Shown piece after piece: positions 32,997 through 42,205 of a stretch of DNA of 64,000 bases (the first letter of the stretch is position 1; each line of letters begins with the position of its first letter). This stretch comes from Victivallis sp. Marseille-Q1083 (GTDB lineage Bacteria > Verrucomicrobiota > Lentisphaeria > Victivallales > Victivallaceae), in assembly GCF_903645315.1 (NCBI RefSeq), contig NZ_CAHJXL010000002.1:124001-188000 (forward strand), read 5' to 3'. The notes beneath the pieces were generated by a model that saw only the letters and a list, made by a program, of their open reading frames with translations, was not told the DNA's origin and did not search any database. The translations under genes were made by a program, and so were the position numbers.

Positions 32997-34973
32997 CTAG
33001 AGAACCTCCGCATTGGCGAATGCCGCATCGAATTGCTGCAGACGGACCAGTTCCCGCTGCCAGGCTTCCACCTGTCCGGCGGTCGCGGTATGCGATAACT
33101 GTTCCAGTTCATTTTGAAGCCTGACGAGCAACGCTTCATGATCGAGCCGCGCCTGGTCGAGCAATTCCCGCCGCCAATCGTCCAACGTCGTTTGCAGGCG
33201 GTGCAGCGCCTCGCGCAGAGAATGTTCCACCAGCTCCGGAATCCGGTTTTGCTGGATTGCCTTCAAGCCGAAGCAACTGAATTTTTCGGCCAGCCAGACC
33301 GCCACCGCGGCGGCGGCGACGGTGCCGAGCGTCGCCACGGCGGAGGAAACCAGCGCCAGTTGCGCTCCGGCGGCGGCATTGGCGGTGCTGGCGGCGGCGA
33401 CGGCGGTTTCCGAGCCGAACAGAAGTCCTTTGGCCGCGCCGACCAGGCCGAGATTGGCGACGCTGTTGGCGGTGGCGGCTTGGGCGGCGGAACCGGACAA
33501 GGCCAGGAAGGTCTGGTAACTGCCGCTCAAAGTCGCCAGGGCGCCGGAAACGCTGTTCCAGGAGAGAATGCCGCTGCCGGCCGTCAGCGCCACGGCGGAC
33601 AGTGCGGCGGCCTGGCCGACCGGGTCGCCGCCGCCGTGGTGGCGGCCGAGGTAGAGGTCGAGTTGGTCGCGGTATTCGGTGCTCAGCGCATTGACGGCGG
33701 CATCCAGCCTTTCGGTCAATTCCAGCGCCAGCGCATCCAGTTCGGCGGTCACTTGCTTCTCGATTTTTTTCTTCAGGCGGAAACTGGTCAATACGGTCGG
33801 CAGCAATCCGCCGCGCCGGAAATGGTCGATGCACAGATCGCTGATCCGCTCGGTACGCCGCAGCACATTGCGTTCGAAGTGAACGATTTCCCGTTGCCAG
33901 CGCCGTTCGAATTCCTGCAGCGAATGCTCAAAGTCATTCCGGAAAGTTTCCCGATTTTGCCGCAGTTCCAGTTGTTTGGCCTGCAATGCCGTCCGATCGA
34001 GTTCATCCTGCCGCAACAGTTGCCGGAGATATTGTTCCCGGCCGGCGCAGTAGTGCCGCATGGAATCGATGAGTTTTTGACGCCGTCGTCCGGCAGTGAC
34101 GCCACGGGCGGAACAGGAGAGCAGGAATGATTCCAAGGCCTGCTCCAGAGCTGCAACGCCGCTTTGCCGCCGCAGCGGCTCGAGATCGTCGCAGTGAAGC
34201 TTCAAAGCGTCGAAAACGGTTTTGGCACTGCATTCGAAGAGCGTTCCCGCCGGCAGCCCGGCCCGGGCAATTTCCTGGCGGATGAAATGCCGGACATCGT
34301 CGCGGTCGCGTTCGTTGTCCAGTTCGTCCCACTTGGTGACGACATAGAACAATTTTTCCGGATTGAGTTCGGCCAGTGTCTGCAGGAAGAGGTATTCGCT
34401 CTGTTCCACCGGCAAATCGGCGGAAAACAGCAAAATGACGGCATCCGCCAGCGGCAGGAACTCTTCGAGCAGCGTTTCGTGATACAGATTGATCGAACCG
34501 CGTCCCGGCGTATCGATCAGGGCCGCCTTGCCGTTCAGCAGCGGAAAATGACCGAAAACTTCCACTTTACGCACCTGTTTGCGGTTGTCCGGGTTGTTCT
34601 CCTCGGTGATGTACTCCTTCAACTCGGTCAGTTCCAGTCGTTGCGGTTCCGGGCGGCCGGCGAAGTGGACCAGCGCGAATTCTTCCGGAGCGGGGGTGTT
34701 GTCGAGATAGCGGATGAGCGACGAGGTGCATACTTTGGTCCGCACCGGCGAAATGGCGTCATCCTGCCGGCCCAGCAGTGCGTTCAGCAGCGTCGATTTG
34801 CCCCGCTTCATATTGCCGACGATGGCGATGTGGTAACATTCGCTATTCCATTCCGCCGCCTGCTGCAGCCATTGGCGCGGCAGCGTCTCTTCGCCGGCTT
34901 GCCGCGCCAGCCCGGCCAGTTCGGCAACCTGCTGCTGGAGGAAATTCAGGCGGTCGGCATATTGTTTAAACAT
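32997..34973 (-). CDS. Dynamin-like GTPase with hydrophobic C-terminal membrane region
   Basis: This 658-residue protein has P-loop 'GNMKRGKST' at 53-61, G2 region 'RTKVCTSSLI', G3 'DTPG' at 154-157 and G4 'TKWD' at 213-216, a complete dynamin-type GTPase. A long helical region (about 280-440, coiled-coil-rich) follows, then an Ala/Gly-rich hydrophobic stretch (about 455-570) that could insert as a membrane hairpin, then more helices. This order (GTPase, stalk helices, membrane paddle, stalk return) is that of bacterial dynamin-like proteins. It overlaps the upstream gene by 8 bases and abuts the next. Confidence 0.88.
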   Translation of the reverse strand: MFKQYADRLNFLQQQVAELAGLARQAGEETLPRQWLQQAAEWNSECYHIAIVGNMKRGKSTLLNALLGRQDDAISPVRTKVCTSSLIRYLDNTPAPEEFALVHFAGRPEPQRLELTELKEYITEENNPDNRKQVRKVEVFGHFPLLNGKAALIDTPGRGSINLYHETLLEEFLPLADAVILLFSADLPVEQSEYLFLQTLAELNPEKLFYVVTKWDELDNERDRDDVRHFIRQEIARAGLPAGTLFECSAKTVFDALKLHCDDLEPLRRQSGVAALEQALESFLLSCSARGVTAGRRRQKLIDSMRHYCAGREQYLRQLLRQDELDRTALQAKQLELRQNRETFRNDFEHSLQEFERRWQREIVHFERNVLRRTERISDLCIDHFRRGGLLPTVLTSFRLKKKIEKQVTAELDALALELTERLDAAVNALSTEYRDQLDLYLGRHHGGGDPVGQAAALSAVALTAGSGILSWNSVSGALATLSGSYQTFLALSGSAAQAATANSVANLGLVGAAKGLLFGSETAVAAASTANAAAGAQLALVSSAVATLGTVAAAAVAVWLAEKFSCFGLKAIQQNRIPELVEHSLREALHRLQTTLDDWRRELLDQARLDHEALLVRLQNELEQLSHTATAGQVEAWQRELVRLQQFDAAFANAEVL

Positions 34974-37044
34974 GATGAACTTCTCCGGCTGCCGGTTCGA
35001 ACTGCTGCAGGAGCGCCAGACATTTGCGGTAAGGCGCCGGGGTGTTTCGGGCGGCGGCGGCCCGGACGCTGTCCAGATGGGCGAACGTCCCGGCCAGCGG
35101 CTGGGTCAATGCTTCATTTGCGGCGGTTTCGAGCCGCTCGAAATGCTCGCCGGCTCGCGCTTTGCATTGCTGTTCGAACTGTTTCAGATTGTCGGCCAAC
35201 TGCCGGTTCAACTGCTGCCTGGCTTGGCGCACGTTGCCGGAAGCCAGCAGCGATTGGATGGTCTCGCTCAGCAGTTTGCGACCGAACAGCGCCCCCAGGG
35301 CGATCCAGAGAAAATGTGCCAGACCGCAGGAAAACCAGGCGCCAGCCAGGATGGCGGGCAGCAGCAGTTTCGGCCAGACCGGCGGCGCCGGATGTTCCAG
35401 TTGGAAGGAGAACTGAAAGGATTTGATGTCACTTTGCAGTTGTTCGGCCGCCAGTTCGAGATCACCGGCCACTTCCCGATGGATGGCGGTGAAGGTTTCT
35501 TCCAGAAAAGAGCGGCAGCGGTTCCGACACCATTCGGCCAGCAGACTGGTGGACTGCAGTTCGGCCAGACTCAGGCCGGCGATCTGTTCCGAAAGCTGAT
35601 TGTTCAACGTGTTGATGAAAGCGGCCAGGTCGCCTTCGAAACGCAGTTGCCGCACGCGCAATTGGCGGTGGAGACGTTCCTGCTGCCCGTCCAGGGAGTC
35701 CTGCAGGCTTCGACGGTTGGCGTCAATTTCCGCGAGCAGCCGATTTTTCTGCTGCTCGTCGACGGCGGCGGCCTGAATCGCCGCCCGGCAGGCGGCGATC
35801 ACTTCGCCGGCGAGCAGATCCAACTGTTCCTGCTGTTGCCGCCATTTTGCCGATTGCGCCTCGCGTTGAAAGCAGTGTTCCAGTTGGCGGCGGAACCGTT
35901 GGAACTCCCCGGCCAGCTCGGCCCGGTCGCCGGCCGGCCGGGTGGTGAGCAGAAAAATATGCGGCGCCGGGATGCCGAACGGCAGCAGCAGGGTTTGGAC
36001 GCGCTGCCGCAAATCCGGCAGTTCGCCGGCCGGCAGCTTATCGCATTTGTTGATGACGATGAATATTCTGCGCTGCCGTTCCTCCCGCAGCAGACCGGCC
36101 AGAAAATCGATTTCCCGGCGGCTTTCCAGATAGGTGCCGTCCAATAACAGGACGATCAGATTGGCTTCCGGCAGACTTTCATAAGTCAGCCGCGCCGCAT
36201 TGCCTTCCGGTTCCTCCAGGCCCGGAGTGTCGGTGAGCTGCAAACCCGGCGGCAGCAGCGGCGTCAGGATGGTCAGCTTTTCCAGTTCCGGCAGTTGGCC
36301 GGCCGTTTCCGGCGTCTGGAATTCATATAATAGTTCACCGGCCGGGTTGCTGCCGGCGGCGTAAAAGGTGTCGCCGTGCAGAAGCGTCGTCAGAGCCCGG
36401 GTGGTCGGAGTCGGGCCGGACGGCAGCAGGCTGGCTTGCAGCAATGCGTTGATCAGGGAGGATTTGCCGGTGGAATAGCGGCCGGCGAAGACAATTTTGA
36501 AGGAGGGGTCCTGCCAGCGGTCCTGCAGGGAACGGCAGCAATCAAGCAGCGCCGGCTGGTTGAGTTCGGCGGCGGCGGCAGTCAGCATTTCCAGGCGTTG
36601 TTCCAGGGGGCCCGCTCCGGTTCCGGCCGGATCGGCCTCCGGCCGGTTGGCGGCAAATGCCGCAGTTGCCGGAGACGGCAGAACAATTTCCGCCTCGAGA
36701 ACCGCTTCCGCTTCCTCCTCCAGCGCATCCATTCGCTTGAAAACATAACGCAACGCCATGCCGGCGATGGCGAAATCATCCAGCCAGCCGATGACCGGCA
36801 GATAATCCGGAATCAAATCCAGCGGTGAAATACAGTACAGCAGAACGCCGCCCAGTAAAATTTTTTCCCGCTTCCTGATCTCGTCGGAACAGAAGAATTG
36901 CCACAATTGGCGGCACCGCTCCTGCAAACCGGCATGATCGACCCGCCGGGTCCAGCCGGAAAATTCGCGCGCGAGCCGTTGCCGGCTTTCCGGGCTGGCG
37001 GCCTCGCGGCACCAGCGGGAATGAAAGAAATCTCTGCCGTTCAT
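34966..37044 (-). CDS. YkvA/DUF1232 domain fused to a dynamin-like GTPase
   Basis: This encodes 692 residues. Residues about 60-105 match the DUF1232/YkvA signature ('LLYCISPLDLIPDYLPVIGWLDDFAI'), a short membrane-associated domain of unknown function. After a low-complexity linker, a GTPase domain has P-loop 'GRYSTGKSS' at 188-196, G3 'DTPG' at 272-275 and G4 'NKCD' at 332-335. A helical stalk (about 380-560), a hydrophobic hairpin at about 565-600 ('LLLPAILAGAWFSCGLAHFLWIA' region) and C-terminal helices follow. First gene of the operon, with GGAGG 12 bases upstream. The DUF1232-dynamin fusion is unusual and suggests two membrane contacts per subunit. Confidence 0.85.
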   Translation of the reverse strand: MNGRDFFHSRWCREAASPESRQRLAREFSGWTRRVDHAGLQERCRQLWQFFCSDEIRKREKILLGGVLLYCISPLDLIPDYLPVIGWLDDFAIAGMALRYVFKRMDALEEEAEAVLEAEIVLPSPATAAFAANRPEADPAGTGAGPLEQRLEMLTAAAAELNQPALLDCCRSLQDRWQDPSFKIVFAGRYSTGKSSLINALLQASLLPSGPTPTTRALTTLLHGDTFYAAGSNPAGELLYEFQTPETAGQLPELEKLTILTPLLPPGLQLTDTPGLEEPEGNAARLTYESLPEANLIVLLLDGTYLESRREIDFLAGLLREERQRRIFIVINKCDKLPAGELPDLRQRVQTLLLPFGIPAPHIFLLTTRPAGDRAELAGEFQRFRRQLEHCFQREAQSAKWRQQQEQLDLLAGEVIAACRAAIQAAAVDEQQKNRLLAEIDANRRSLQDSLDGQQERLHRQLRVRQLRFEGDLAAFINTLNNQLSEQIAGLSLAELQSTSLLAEWCRNRCRSFLEETFTAIHREVAGDLELAAEQLQSDIKSFQFSFQLEHPAPPVWPKLLLPAILAGAWFSCGLAHFLWIALGALFGRKLLSETIQSLLASGNVRQARQQLNRQLADNLKQFEQQCKARAGEHFERLETAANEALTQPLAGTFAHLDSVRAAAARNTPAPYRKCLALLQQFEPAAGEVHHV

Positions 37045-37071
37045 CTTGAAACCAATCCTCCGTATCGCTAC

Positions 37072-37100
37072 AATATAGTTTCATTCCGTTCAAAGTTCAA
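37072..37100 (-). promoter_or_regulatory. Promoter of the dynamin-like GTPase operon
   Basis: On the minus strand TTGAAC (37095-37100) and TATATT (37072-37077) are separated by exactly 17 bases, 27 bases before the first ATG. This is a near-consensus housekeeping-type promoter, suggesting constitutive expression of the five-gene operon. Confidence 0.65.
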
Positions 37101-37152
37101 TCCGGCGTACCCGCAATGTTGCCGGGTTCGGCGGGAAAACGTTATTTCATTT

Positions 37153-37180
37153 TTGTATTGTCGCAAGTCGCTGTTACATT
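37153..37180 (+). promoter_or_regulatory. Weak candidate promoter of the hexosaminidase gene
   Basis: TTGTAT (37153-37158) and TACATT (37175-37180), 16-base spacer, lie about 48 bases upstream of the GH20 start in the 184-base divergent gap. The match is moderate only. Confidence 0.25.
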
Positions 37181-37228
37181 AACGGTAGCTGCGAGTCGTT
37201 CAATTAAAAAGGGAAGGAGATGATGACG

Positions 37229-39079
37229 ATGCTTTTGCCGATCAGTTTCAGTGAATATGAAGCGCAGGTCAGCCTGCCGTGGGGGGCGCAGACCCGGTTG
37301 TGTGTCGGGGATTCGGCCGCCGGAGAGTTGTTGACGGCGGCCCGCCCGGCCGCGGACCGGGGAGAGGGCGGTCTGCGGGAAATTTGCTTTGAAGAAATTC
37401 CGCCGCAGTCGATTTCCCGGCAGTTCGGCAGTGATTCCGAGGCGTCGGAGCAATATGCGATTCTGATTGTCCGGGAGCGGATTGCCGTACAGGCGGCCAG
37501 CCGGCCGGCGATGCTGTATGCGGCGGAAACGCTGCTGCAACTGCTCGATGACAACGGCTGTTTTCCGGTCGGCCGGTTTTACGATGTGCCGCAATGTCCG
37601 GTTCGCGGGCTGAAATTGATGTTGCCGGCGGCCGACAAGATGGCGGATTTCAAGCGGCTGATCGACTTGGCGGCGGCGATGAAATACAATACCGTCATGC
37701 TGGAAATCGGCGGAGCGATGGAATACCGCAGGCATCCCGAGATCAACGAAGGCTGGCTCGAGTATTGCGCTTTCATGAACGAATATCCCGGCAAAGGACA
37801 GGAAATTCAGGAAAAAACCGCCTGGGAACGGAATTCCATCCACTCCGACAACGGCGGCGGCGGTTGCCTGACTCAGGCGCAGGTGAAGGAGCTGGCCGCC
37901 TATTGCCGCGACCGCCATTTTCAGGTTATTCCGGAAGTGCCGTTGTTGTCGCATTGCGATTATCTGCTGACCCGCCATCCGGAATTGGCCGAGCGGGCCG
38001 AGGATCCCTGGCCGGATACCTATTGTCCCTCCAATCCGGCTTCGTATGAGCTGGCGTTCGATGTGCTCGACGAAATCATCGAAGTGTTCCGGCCGGAAAT
38101 CATCAACATCGGCCATGATGAATACTATACGATCGGGCTTTGCGAACGCTGCCGGAACCGTCAGGCGCCGGATATCTATGCCGAAGACATTCGCAAAATT
38201 CACGATTATCTGGCGGATCGCCGGGTGAAAACGATGCTGTGGGGCGAAAAATTGCTGCCGGCCCGGCTGAAAGACGGTTACGCAGTCGGCGGTTCGGAAT
38301 GCGGCTGGCGCAGCAAAATACCGGCCACCTGGACGGCGATCGACCAGGTGCCGAAAGACTTGCTCGTTTCCCACTGGTACTGGGGCATTGACCGCAAGCT
38401 CGAACAATATTACATCGACCGCAATCTGGCTTATGTCTTCGGCAACTTCGAGCCGGCCGTTTTTCCGGACTTCAACCGGCGGGTCGCCCAGCCATCCTGC
38501 CGCGGCGGCATCATTTCCAACTGGGGGCGGACCGACCTGTTGACGATGCAGCGCAATTTGATCCTGTTCAATATGGCTTACGGTGCGTTCCGGTTCTGGC
38601 TTTACAGCTTTGAGATGTGGTCGAACGAGGAGCAACTGCAGGCGGTTTTCGCCTATCTGTATCATCTCAATCCGGCAGCGGCGGCCGGAGAGAACAAGCT
38701 GACGCTCGAACATTATACCACCCGGCTGTTCCAATGGGGATTCTTCTATGACGGCAAATACATCAAACCGGAGGAGTATTGCCTTGGCAGTTATCTGGTG
38801 ACGTTCCGGGATGGCAGCCATTGCGAACTGCCGGTCTGCTACGGTCAGAATATCGGCAGCGGCGATGTTGCCTGGACCCGGCAGGAGGCCGACAATATGG
38901 ACACCTGGCGGTTCGACGAAAGTCTGCCGGAATTGTCCTATTCGACCTTGCCGGTCAAGGCGGACGGGGTGACTTTTTACCGGACTGATTTCCAGTTGCC
39001 GCAACCGGCATCGGAAGTTTCCGCCGTTGAATTCCGGCCGAAGGACGACAGCATCCGGGTCGTTTTCCGGCGCCGCTGA
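37229..39079 (+). CDS. GH20-family beta-N-acetylhexosaminidase-like protein, cytoplasmic
   Basis: This encodes 616 residues. Three ATGs are clustered; 37229 sits 9 bases after AAGGAG and is preferred. There is no signal peptide, so it is probably intracellular. A GH20b-like N-terminal domain (about 1-120) precedes the (beta/alpha)8 barrel, which contains 'GLKLMLPAADKMADFKRLIDLAAAMKYNT', 'VIPEVPLLSH' and the catalytic Asp-Glu pair in 'NIGHDEYY' (about 297-298). GH20 enzymes use substrate-assisted catalysis on terminal GlcNAc/GalNAc. The C-terminal ~100 residues look like a beta-sandwich. Lone gene bounded by a strong hairpin; it may act on imported glycans. Confidence 0.85.
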   Translation: MLLPISFSEYEAQVSLPWGAQTRLCVGDSAAGELLTAARPAADRGEGGLREICFEEIPPQSISRQFGSDSEASEQYAILIVRERIAVQAASRPAMLYAAETLLQLLDDNGCFPVGRFYDVPQCPVRGLKLMLPAADKMADFKRLIDLAAAMKYNTVMLEIGGAMEYRRHPEINEGWLEYCAFMNEYPGKGQEIQEKTAWERNSIHSDNGGGGCLTQAQVKELAAYCRDRHFQVIPEVPLLSHCDYLLTRHPELAERAEDPWPDTYCPSNPASYELAFDVLDEIIEVFRPEIINIGHDEYYTIGLCERCRNRQAPDIYAEDIRKIHDYLADRRVKTMLWGEKLLPARLKDGYAVGGSECGWRSKIPATWTAIDQVPKDLLVSHWYWGIDRKLEQYYIDRNLAYVFGNFEPAVFPDFNRRVAQPSCRGGIISNWGRTDLLTMQRNLILFNMAYGAFRFWLYSFEMWSNEEQLQAVFAYLYHLNPAAAAGENKLTLEHYTTRLFQWGFFYDGKYIKPEEYCLGSYLVTFRDGSHCELPVCYGQNIGSGDVAWTRQEADNMDTWRFDESLPELSYSTLPVKADGVTFYRTDFQLPQPASEVSAVEFRPKDDSIRVVFRRR

Positions 39080-39090
39080 AGAAAACTGGA

Positions 39091-39123
39091 ACCGGCGGTT
39101 CCTTTGGGGAGGGAACTGCCGGT
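39091..39123 (+). terminator. Strong hairpin after the GH20 gene
   Basis: The 12 bases at 39091-39102 pair with 39112-39123 (one G-T pair) around a 9-base loop, 12 bases after the GH20 stop. The stem is long and GC-rich but lacks a downstream T-run. Confidence 0.5.
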
Positions 39124-39166
39124 CGTGTAACAATAAATAAATCAGGAAAATAGGAGAGTGGGAAAG

Positions 39167-39385
39167 ATGGAAGCCTCTTCTTCTTCGCCGGAATTGCCTT
39201 ATCTTTCCCAGCTGGCCCGATTGTATGCCAGACGGGTCGCCGTGGCAGTCAATACCGGCGATTTGCCGGAGGCAATCCGGCTGTACCGGCTTGGCGGACG
39301 ATTGCTCGCCACTCCGGCTGAGGATGTCTCCTCGGCCGCGGCGTTGGCGGTTGACCGGACGGAAGATTACAGTGTCGCCGGTTAG
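39167..39385 (+). pseudogene. Remnant of the large membrane paralog family (middle segment)
   Basis: The 72-residue frame 'PELPYLSQLARLYARRVAVAVNTGDLPEAIRLYRLGGRLL...' aligns by eye with the mid-region of the intact paralog at 39533 ('PELAYWKELSYFYELRTVAAVNERDAAKALRLYRLGDKIL...'). The N-terminal membrane part and the C-terminal domain are missing. The following bases up to 39532 show no further gene, but contain 'ttgaggtgattac', which recurs after other remnants at 41629. This is a decayed or gene-converted copy, not a functional small protein, although a ribosome-site-like GGGAAAG precedes it. Confidence 0.6.
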
Positions 39386-39532
39386 TTCCCTGGCGTTTGG
39401 CTGTCATTTCCGGGTCAATAGGCGGAGCCCGAAGTATCGATTTGAGGTGATTACTGAACCATTGCAAAAGGAATAAGCACGGAAGCGCAATATAAATATA
39501 ATAAAAACAAGTCACAGAAAGGACCAGGGATA

Positions 39533-41521
39533 ATGGCGAATACATTGGAACGACGTCAGAAGACGTATCTGGGGTGGTTGTTTTTCTTTCTGCTGTTTCC
39601 GGCGGCATTGTCGTCCGGCTTGCTGTTCTGGTATTATTGCGACCTCGAAGCGGTGATTGCCGTTTTCAGCGGGGGCAACGTGAAGGATTATCTTGTTCTC
39701 GCCGGGAGCGTGTTGGCGCTGGGGATGGTGTTCTATGTTGCCGGCAGTATTTGCTGGAGCAAATATCTGCTGGCCGTCTGGGAAGAAATCTTTCCGAAGT
39801 CGCCGAACTGGTGGCGCCGGATGGCGTACCTGAAAGTGGTACCGGTGATCGGCCAGATAATCTGGCTGTTGTTCGTATTGACTGCCGCCGGCCAGCGCGG
39901 CGCCCGATGCGTCATTGCCGTGTTGACGGTCATTGCCGGCATCGTGTTCTGCTGCATTCTGCCGCTTTGCAGATTTCCTTGGGGGGGAGGGGTTTGCGGC
40001 ATCGTGATGAGCGTTGTTTTTGTCGCGTTGCTCATTGCCTATAAAACCTTGAGTCCCGGTCCGATGCCGAAGTGGAGCCGGAATCTTTCACTGTTTTTCG
40101 GTGTGGTCATGCTGGCCGCCATTGTTGCCGGCGCGGTGCAGGTCTACCGGGTCGACCGGCAGTACGACGTTCTGCGGGCCGAATTGCTGGAGCTGGGGGT
40201 GCCGGGCAGTTGGGCGGAGCTGCAGCAATGGTACGATCGCGGGGAACCGGCCAACGCGGACAGTCAAACGTTTCTGGGGCGGGCAACTGCTCCGGTGATG
40301 GTTTTGCCGGAAGAATTGCGGGGCAAGTGGTATCAGGAATATTCCGTTCAGGATCAGGAGACGCTGCAGCGACTGCTGGCTCCCCGGCAAAGCTGGTTCG
40401 ACCGGGTGGATGGCGAATTGGCCGAAGGGGATTTGCTGAAATTCGAGCGTGACTATGAAGCTGACCGTTTCCTGATGCAATGGCCTGAATTGGCCTATTG
40501 GAAAGAATTGTCTTACTTTTACGAGCTTCGCACTGTCGCGGCTGTGAATGAGCGTGACGCGGCGAAAGCGTTGAGGCTTTACCGATTGGGCGACAAAATA
40601 CTGTACTCGCTGACTGACGATGTTTCATTGCCGGCCGGGCTGGTCGCCGATGAAGTCGAAAACAACCGGCTGGAGGTCCTGGCTTACTGGCTGGGCAGCG
40701 GCGCTTTCGAGAAGGAAACTTTATCGGATTTGGCGGCGATGCTGGACCGGGAGGAGGAAATGTGCCGCCAAAGTCTGTTTCGCGGCATCACCGCTTCCGC
40801 GATGGAGTGGATGGCGCTGATGCAATTGGTGGTGGATGGCACCGGTCCCGACCCGCGCAGAGAGTATGAAAACGCCGACTTGAGCACTTTCAAGTATTTT
40901 CCGCAGGCGATGATGTATTATCTCGTCCGGCGGGATACGGTCAGTTTGATGCGGTATTTTGCGGCGCCCCTGCGGTATCGAACTGCATCGAATCCTTATC
41001 CGGCAATCAGCCGTATTTTTTTCCGGTCCCGCGGGAATCCGCCGTCCGGCATTTTCAATGCGATGCTGCAGTCGAATTTGGAACGGGTATTCAGTCGGAA
41101 GATCGAGATCATTGCCCGTATCCGCCTGGCGAAAGTGGCGTTGCGGATCGAGCGTTTCCGGTTGCAGCATGGCCGGTTGCCGGTGGATTTGGCTGAATTG
41201 GAGGAGCCGGATTTGCCGAGGGACCCGTTCCATGACGAAATGTTCCACTATATCGCTGGCCGGCTGCAGTTCTGCCGCGCGGACGGATGGCGCGTCGGTT
41301 GTGAAGCGGATGGCTATCGGCTTTACAGTGTTGGGGCAAATTTGGCCGATGACGGCGGCCGGAAAGGGAATTGGTCTGAGTCGGACCTTTGTTTTGAAGT
41401 GTTTGCCGATCCGCTCGTTCTTCCGGAAGAAAACCCGTCCGGTTATCCGTTCCGCGGTTTGCCGCCGGAATTGGAAGCGGAGTTGGAAAAGGAGCAACGC
41501 CTGCCGGAAGGCGGGAGGTGA
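39533..41521 (+). CDS. Large polytopic membrane protein, paralog A
   Basis: This 662-residue protein has about six transmembrane segments in residues 10-205 and then a ~450-residue soluble, helix-rich domain starting at 'VQVYRVDRQYDVLRAELLELGVPGSWAELQQWY'. The C-terminus contains 'IARIRLAKVALRIERFRLQHGRLPVDLAELE', 'PRDPFHDEMFHY' and 'GYRLYSVGANLADDGG'. These resemble the C-terminal motif ('lP.dPF.g.pl.Y...gyrlYSvG.N..DdGG') common in PVC membrane and pseudopilin-like proteins. A paralog with the same layout is at 42206, and fragments lie on both sides. Function unknown; probably an envelope protein specific to this lineage. Confidence 0.75.
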   Translation: MANTLERRQKTYLGWLFFFLLFPAALSSGLLFWYYCDLEAVIAVFSGGNVKDYLVLAGSVLALGMVFYVAGSICWSKYLLAVWEEIFPKSPNWWRRMAYLKVVPVIGQIIWLLFVLTAAGQRGARCVIAVLTVIAGIVFCCILPLCRFPWGGGVCGIVMSVVFVALLIAYKTLSPGPMPKWSRNLSLFFGVVMLAAIVAGAVQVYRVDRQYDVLRAELLELGVPGSWAELQQWYDRGEPANADSQTFLGRATAPVMVLPEELRGKWYQEYSVQDQETLQRLLAPRQSWFDRVDGELAEGDLLKFERDYEADRFLMQWPELAYWKELSYFYELRTVAAVNERDAAKALRLYRLGDKILYSLTDDVSLPAGLVADEVENNRLEVLAYWLGSGAFEKETLSDLAAMLDREEEMCRQSLFRGITASAMEWMALMQLVVDGTGPDPRREYENADLSTFKYFPQAMMYYLVRRDTVSLMRYFAAPLRYRTASNPYPAISRIFFRSRGNPPSGIFNAMLQSNLERVFSRKIEIIARIRLAKVALRIERFRLQHGRLPVDLAELEEPDLPRDPFHDEMFHYIAGRLQFCRADGWRVGCEADGYRLYSVGANLADDGGRKGNWSESDLCFEVFADPLVLPEENPSGYPFRGLPPELEAELEKEQRLPEGGR

Positions 41522-42205
41522 GAATTGGAAAGGCGGGAACGGTAATTGCTGTATCGACCGCTTGCCGGCAATGCTGGACGAGTTGGACCCGGCAGACTTG
41601 CCGGTCGGTCCCTTTTCCGATCATTTGAGGTGATTACCGGTGAAATCGTACCGTTCGAGCATCAAGAGAATTTCACGGAGGAGTGAAGAATTACGGGAAA
41701 TGGCGCGGCAAAAGTCGAAAATCAGTCGGAGGAGGGGAAAACCGGTTAAAAAAAGAGCGGAAGAAAACGTCTACTTAATATCGGGAAATGCCAAAGTACG
41801 GAAACGATAATGAATCAAGCGATTGAAAAACAACCCGGAGTTATCTCTTGATTCGGCAAAATGTACTGCAGTCGCAATTCATGATAATTGCCCGGGTGCG
41901 CATGGCGAAAATTGCGGTAGAAATAGAACTATTCCGTTTGCGTCGCGGAGAGGACGGGATACCGGCTTTACTGCATCGGGCCCAATTCAGTCGGTGATCT
42001 GGACCGGGAATGTGAAGCGCGTATCGCGGCATTGCCGTAAGAGGGTGTTCCGGTTACGCTGGCGGAATTGGATCCGTGGCGCATTGGACGACGAGCTGCT
42101 TGCGGTGATTACCGAAGTGATTGCTGCTTATCCGAGAACCAAGATCAACTGGGATGACGAATGGCCGGACGAGAATTGAGTACAAACAACAACCGGGGAG
42201 GGAAT
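41522..42205 (+). pseudogene. Decayed remnants of at least two further paralog copies
   Basis: No intact gene fits this 684-base gap, but translated pieces match the C-terminus of the flanking paralogs. About 41555-41632 reads 'RLPAMLDELDPADLPVGPFSDHLR' then stop. About 41866-41970 reads 'RQNVLQSQFMIIARVRMAKIAVEIELFRLRRG', followed with a deletion by 'GYRLYCIGPNSVGDL' (41950-41995). About 42035-42075 reads 'GVPVTLAELDP'. Stops and frameshifts separate the pieces. The paralogs have clearly been duplicated in tandem repeatedly and then partly deleted. 41635-41820 shows nothing recognisable. Confidence 0.6.

Noticed and set aside
37142-39133. Minus-strand ORF of 663 residues covering the GH20 gene
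   Set aside because: It is the antisense of a gene with clear GH20 motifs; its own translation is Arg/Gln/Pro-rich without domains.
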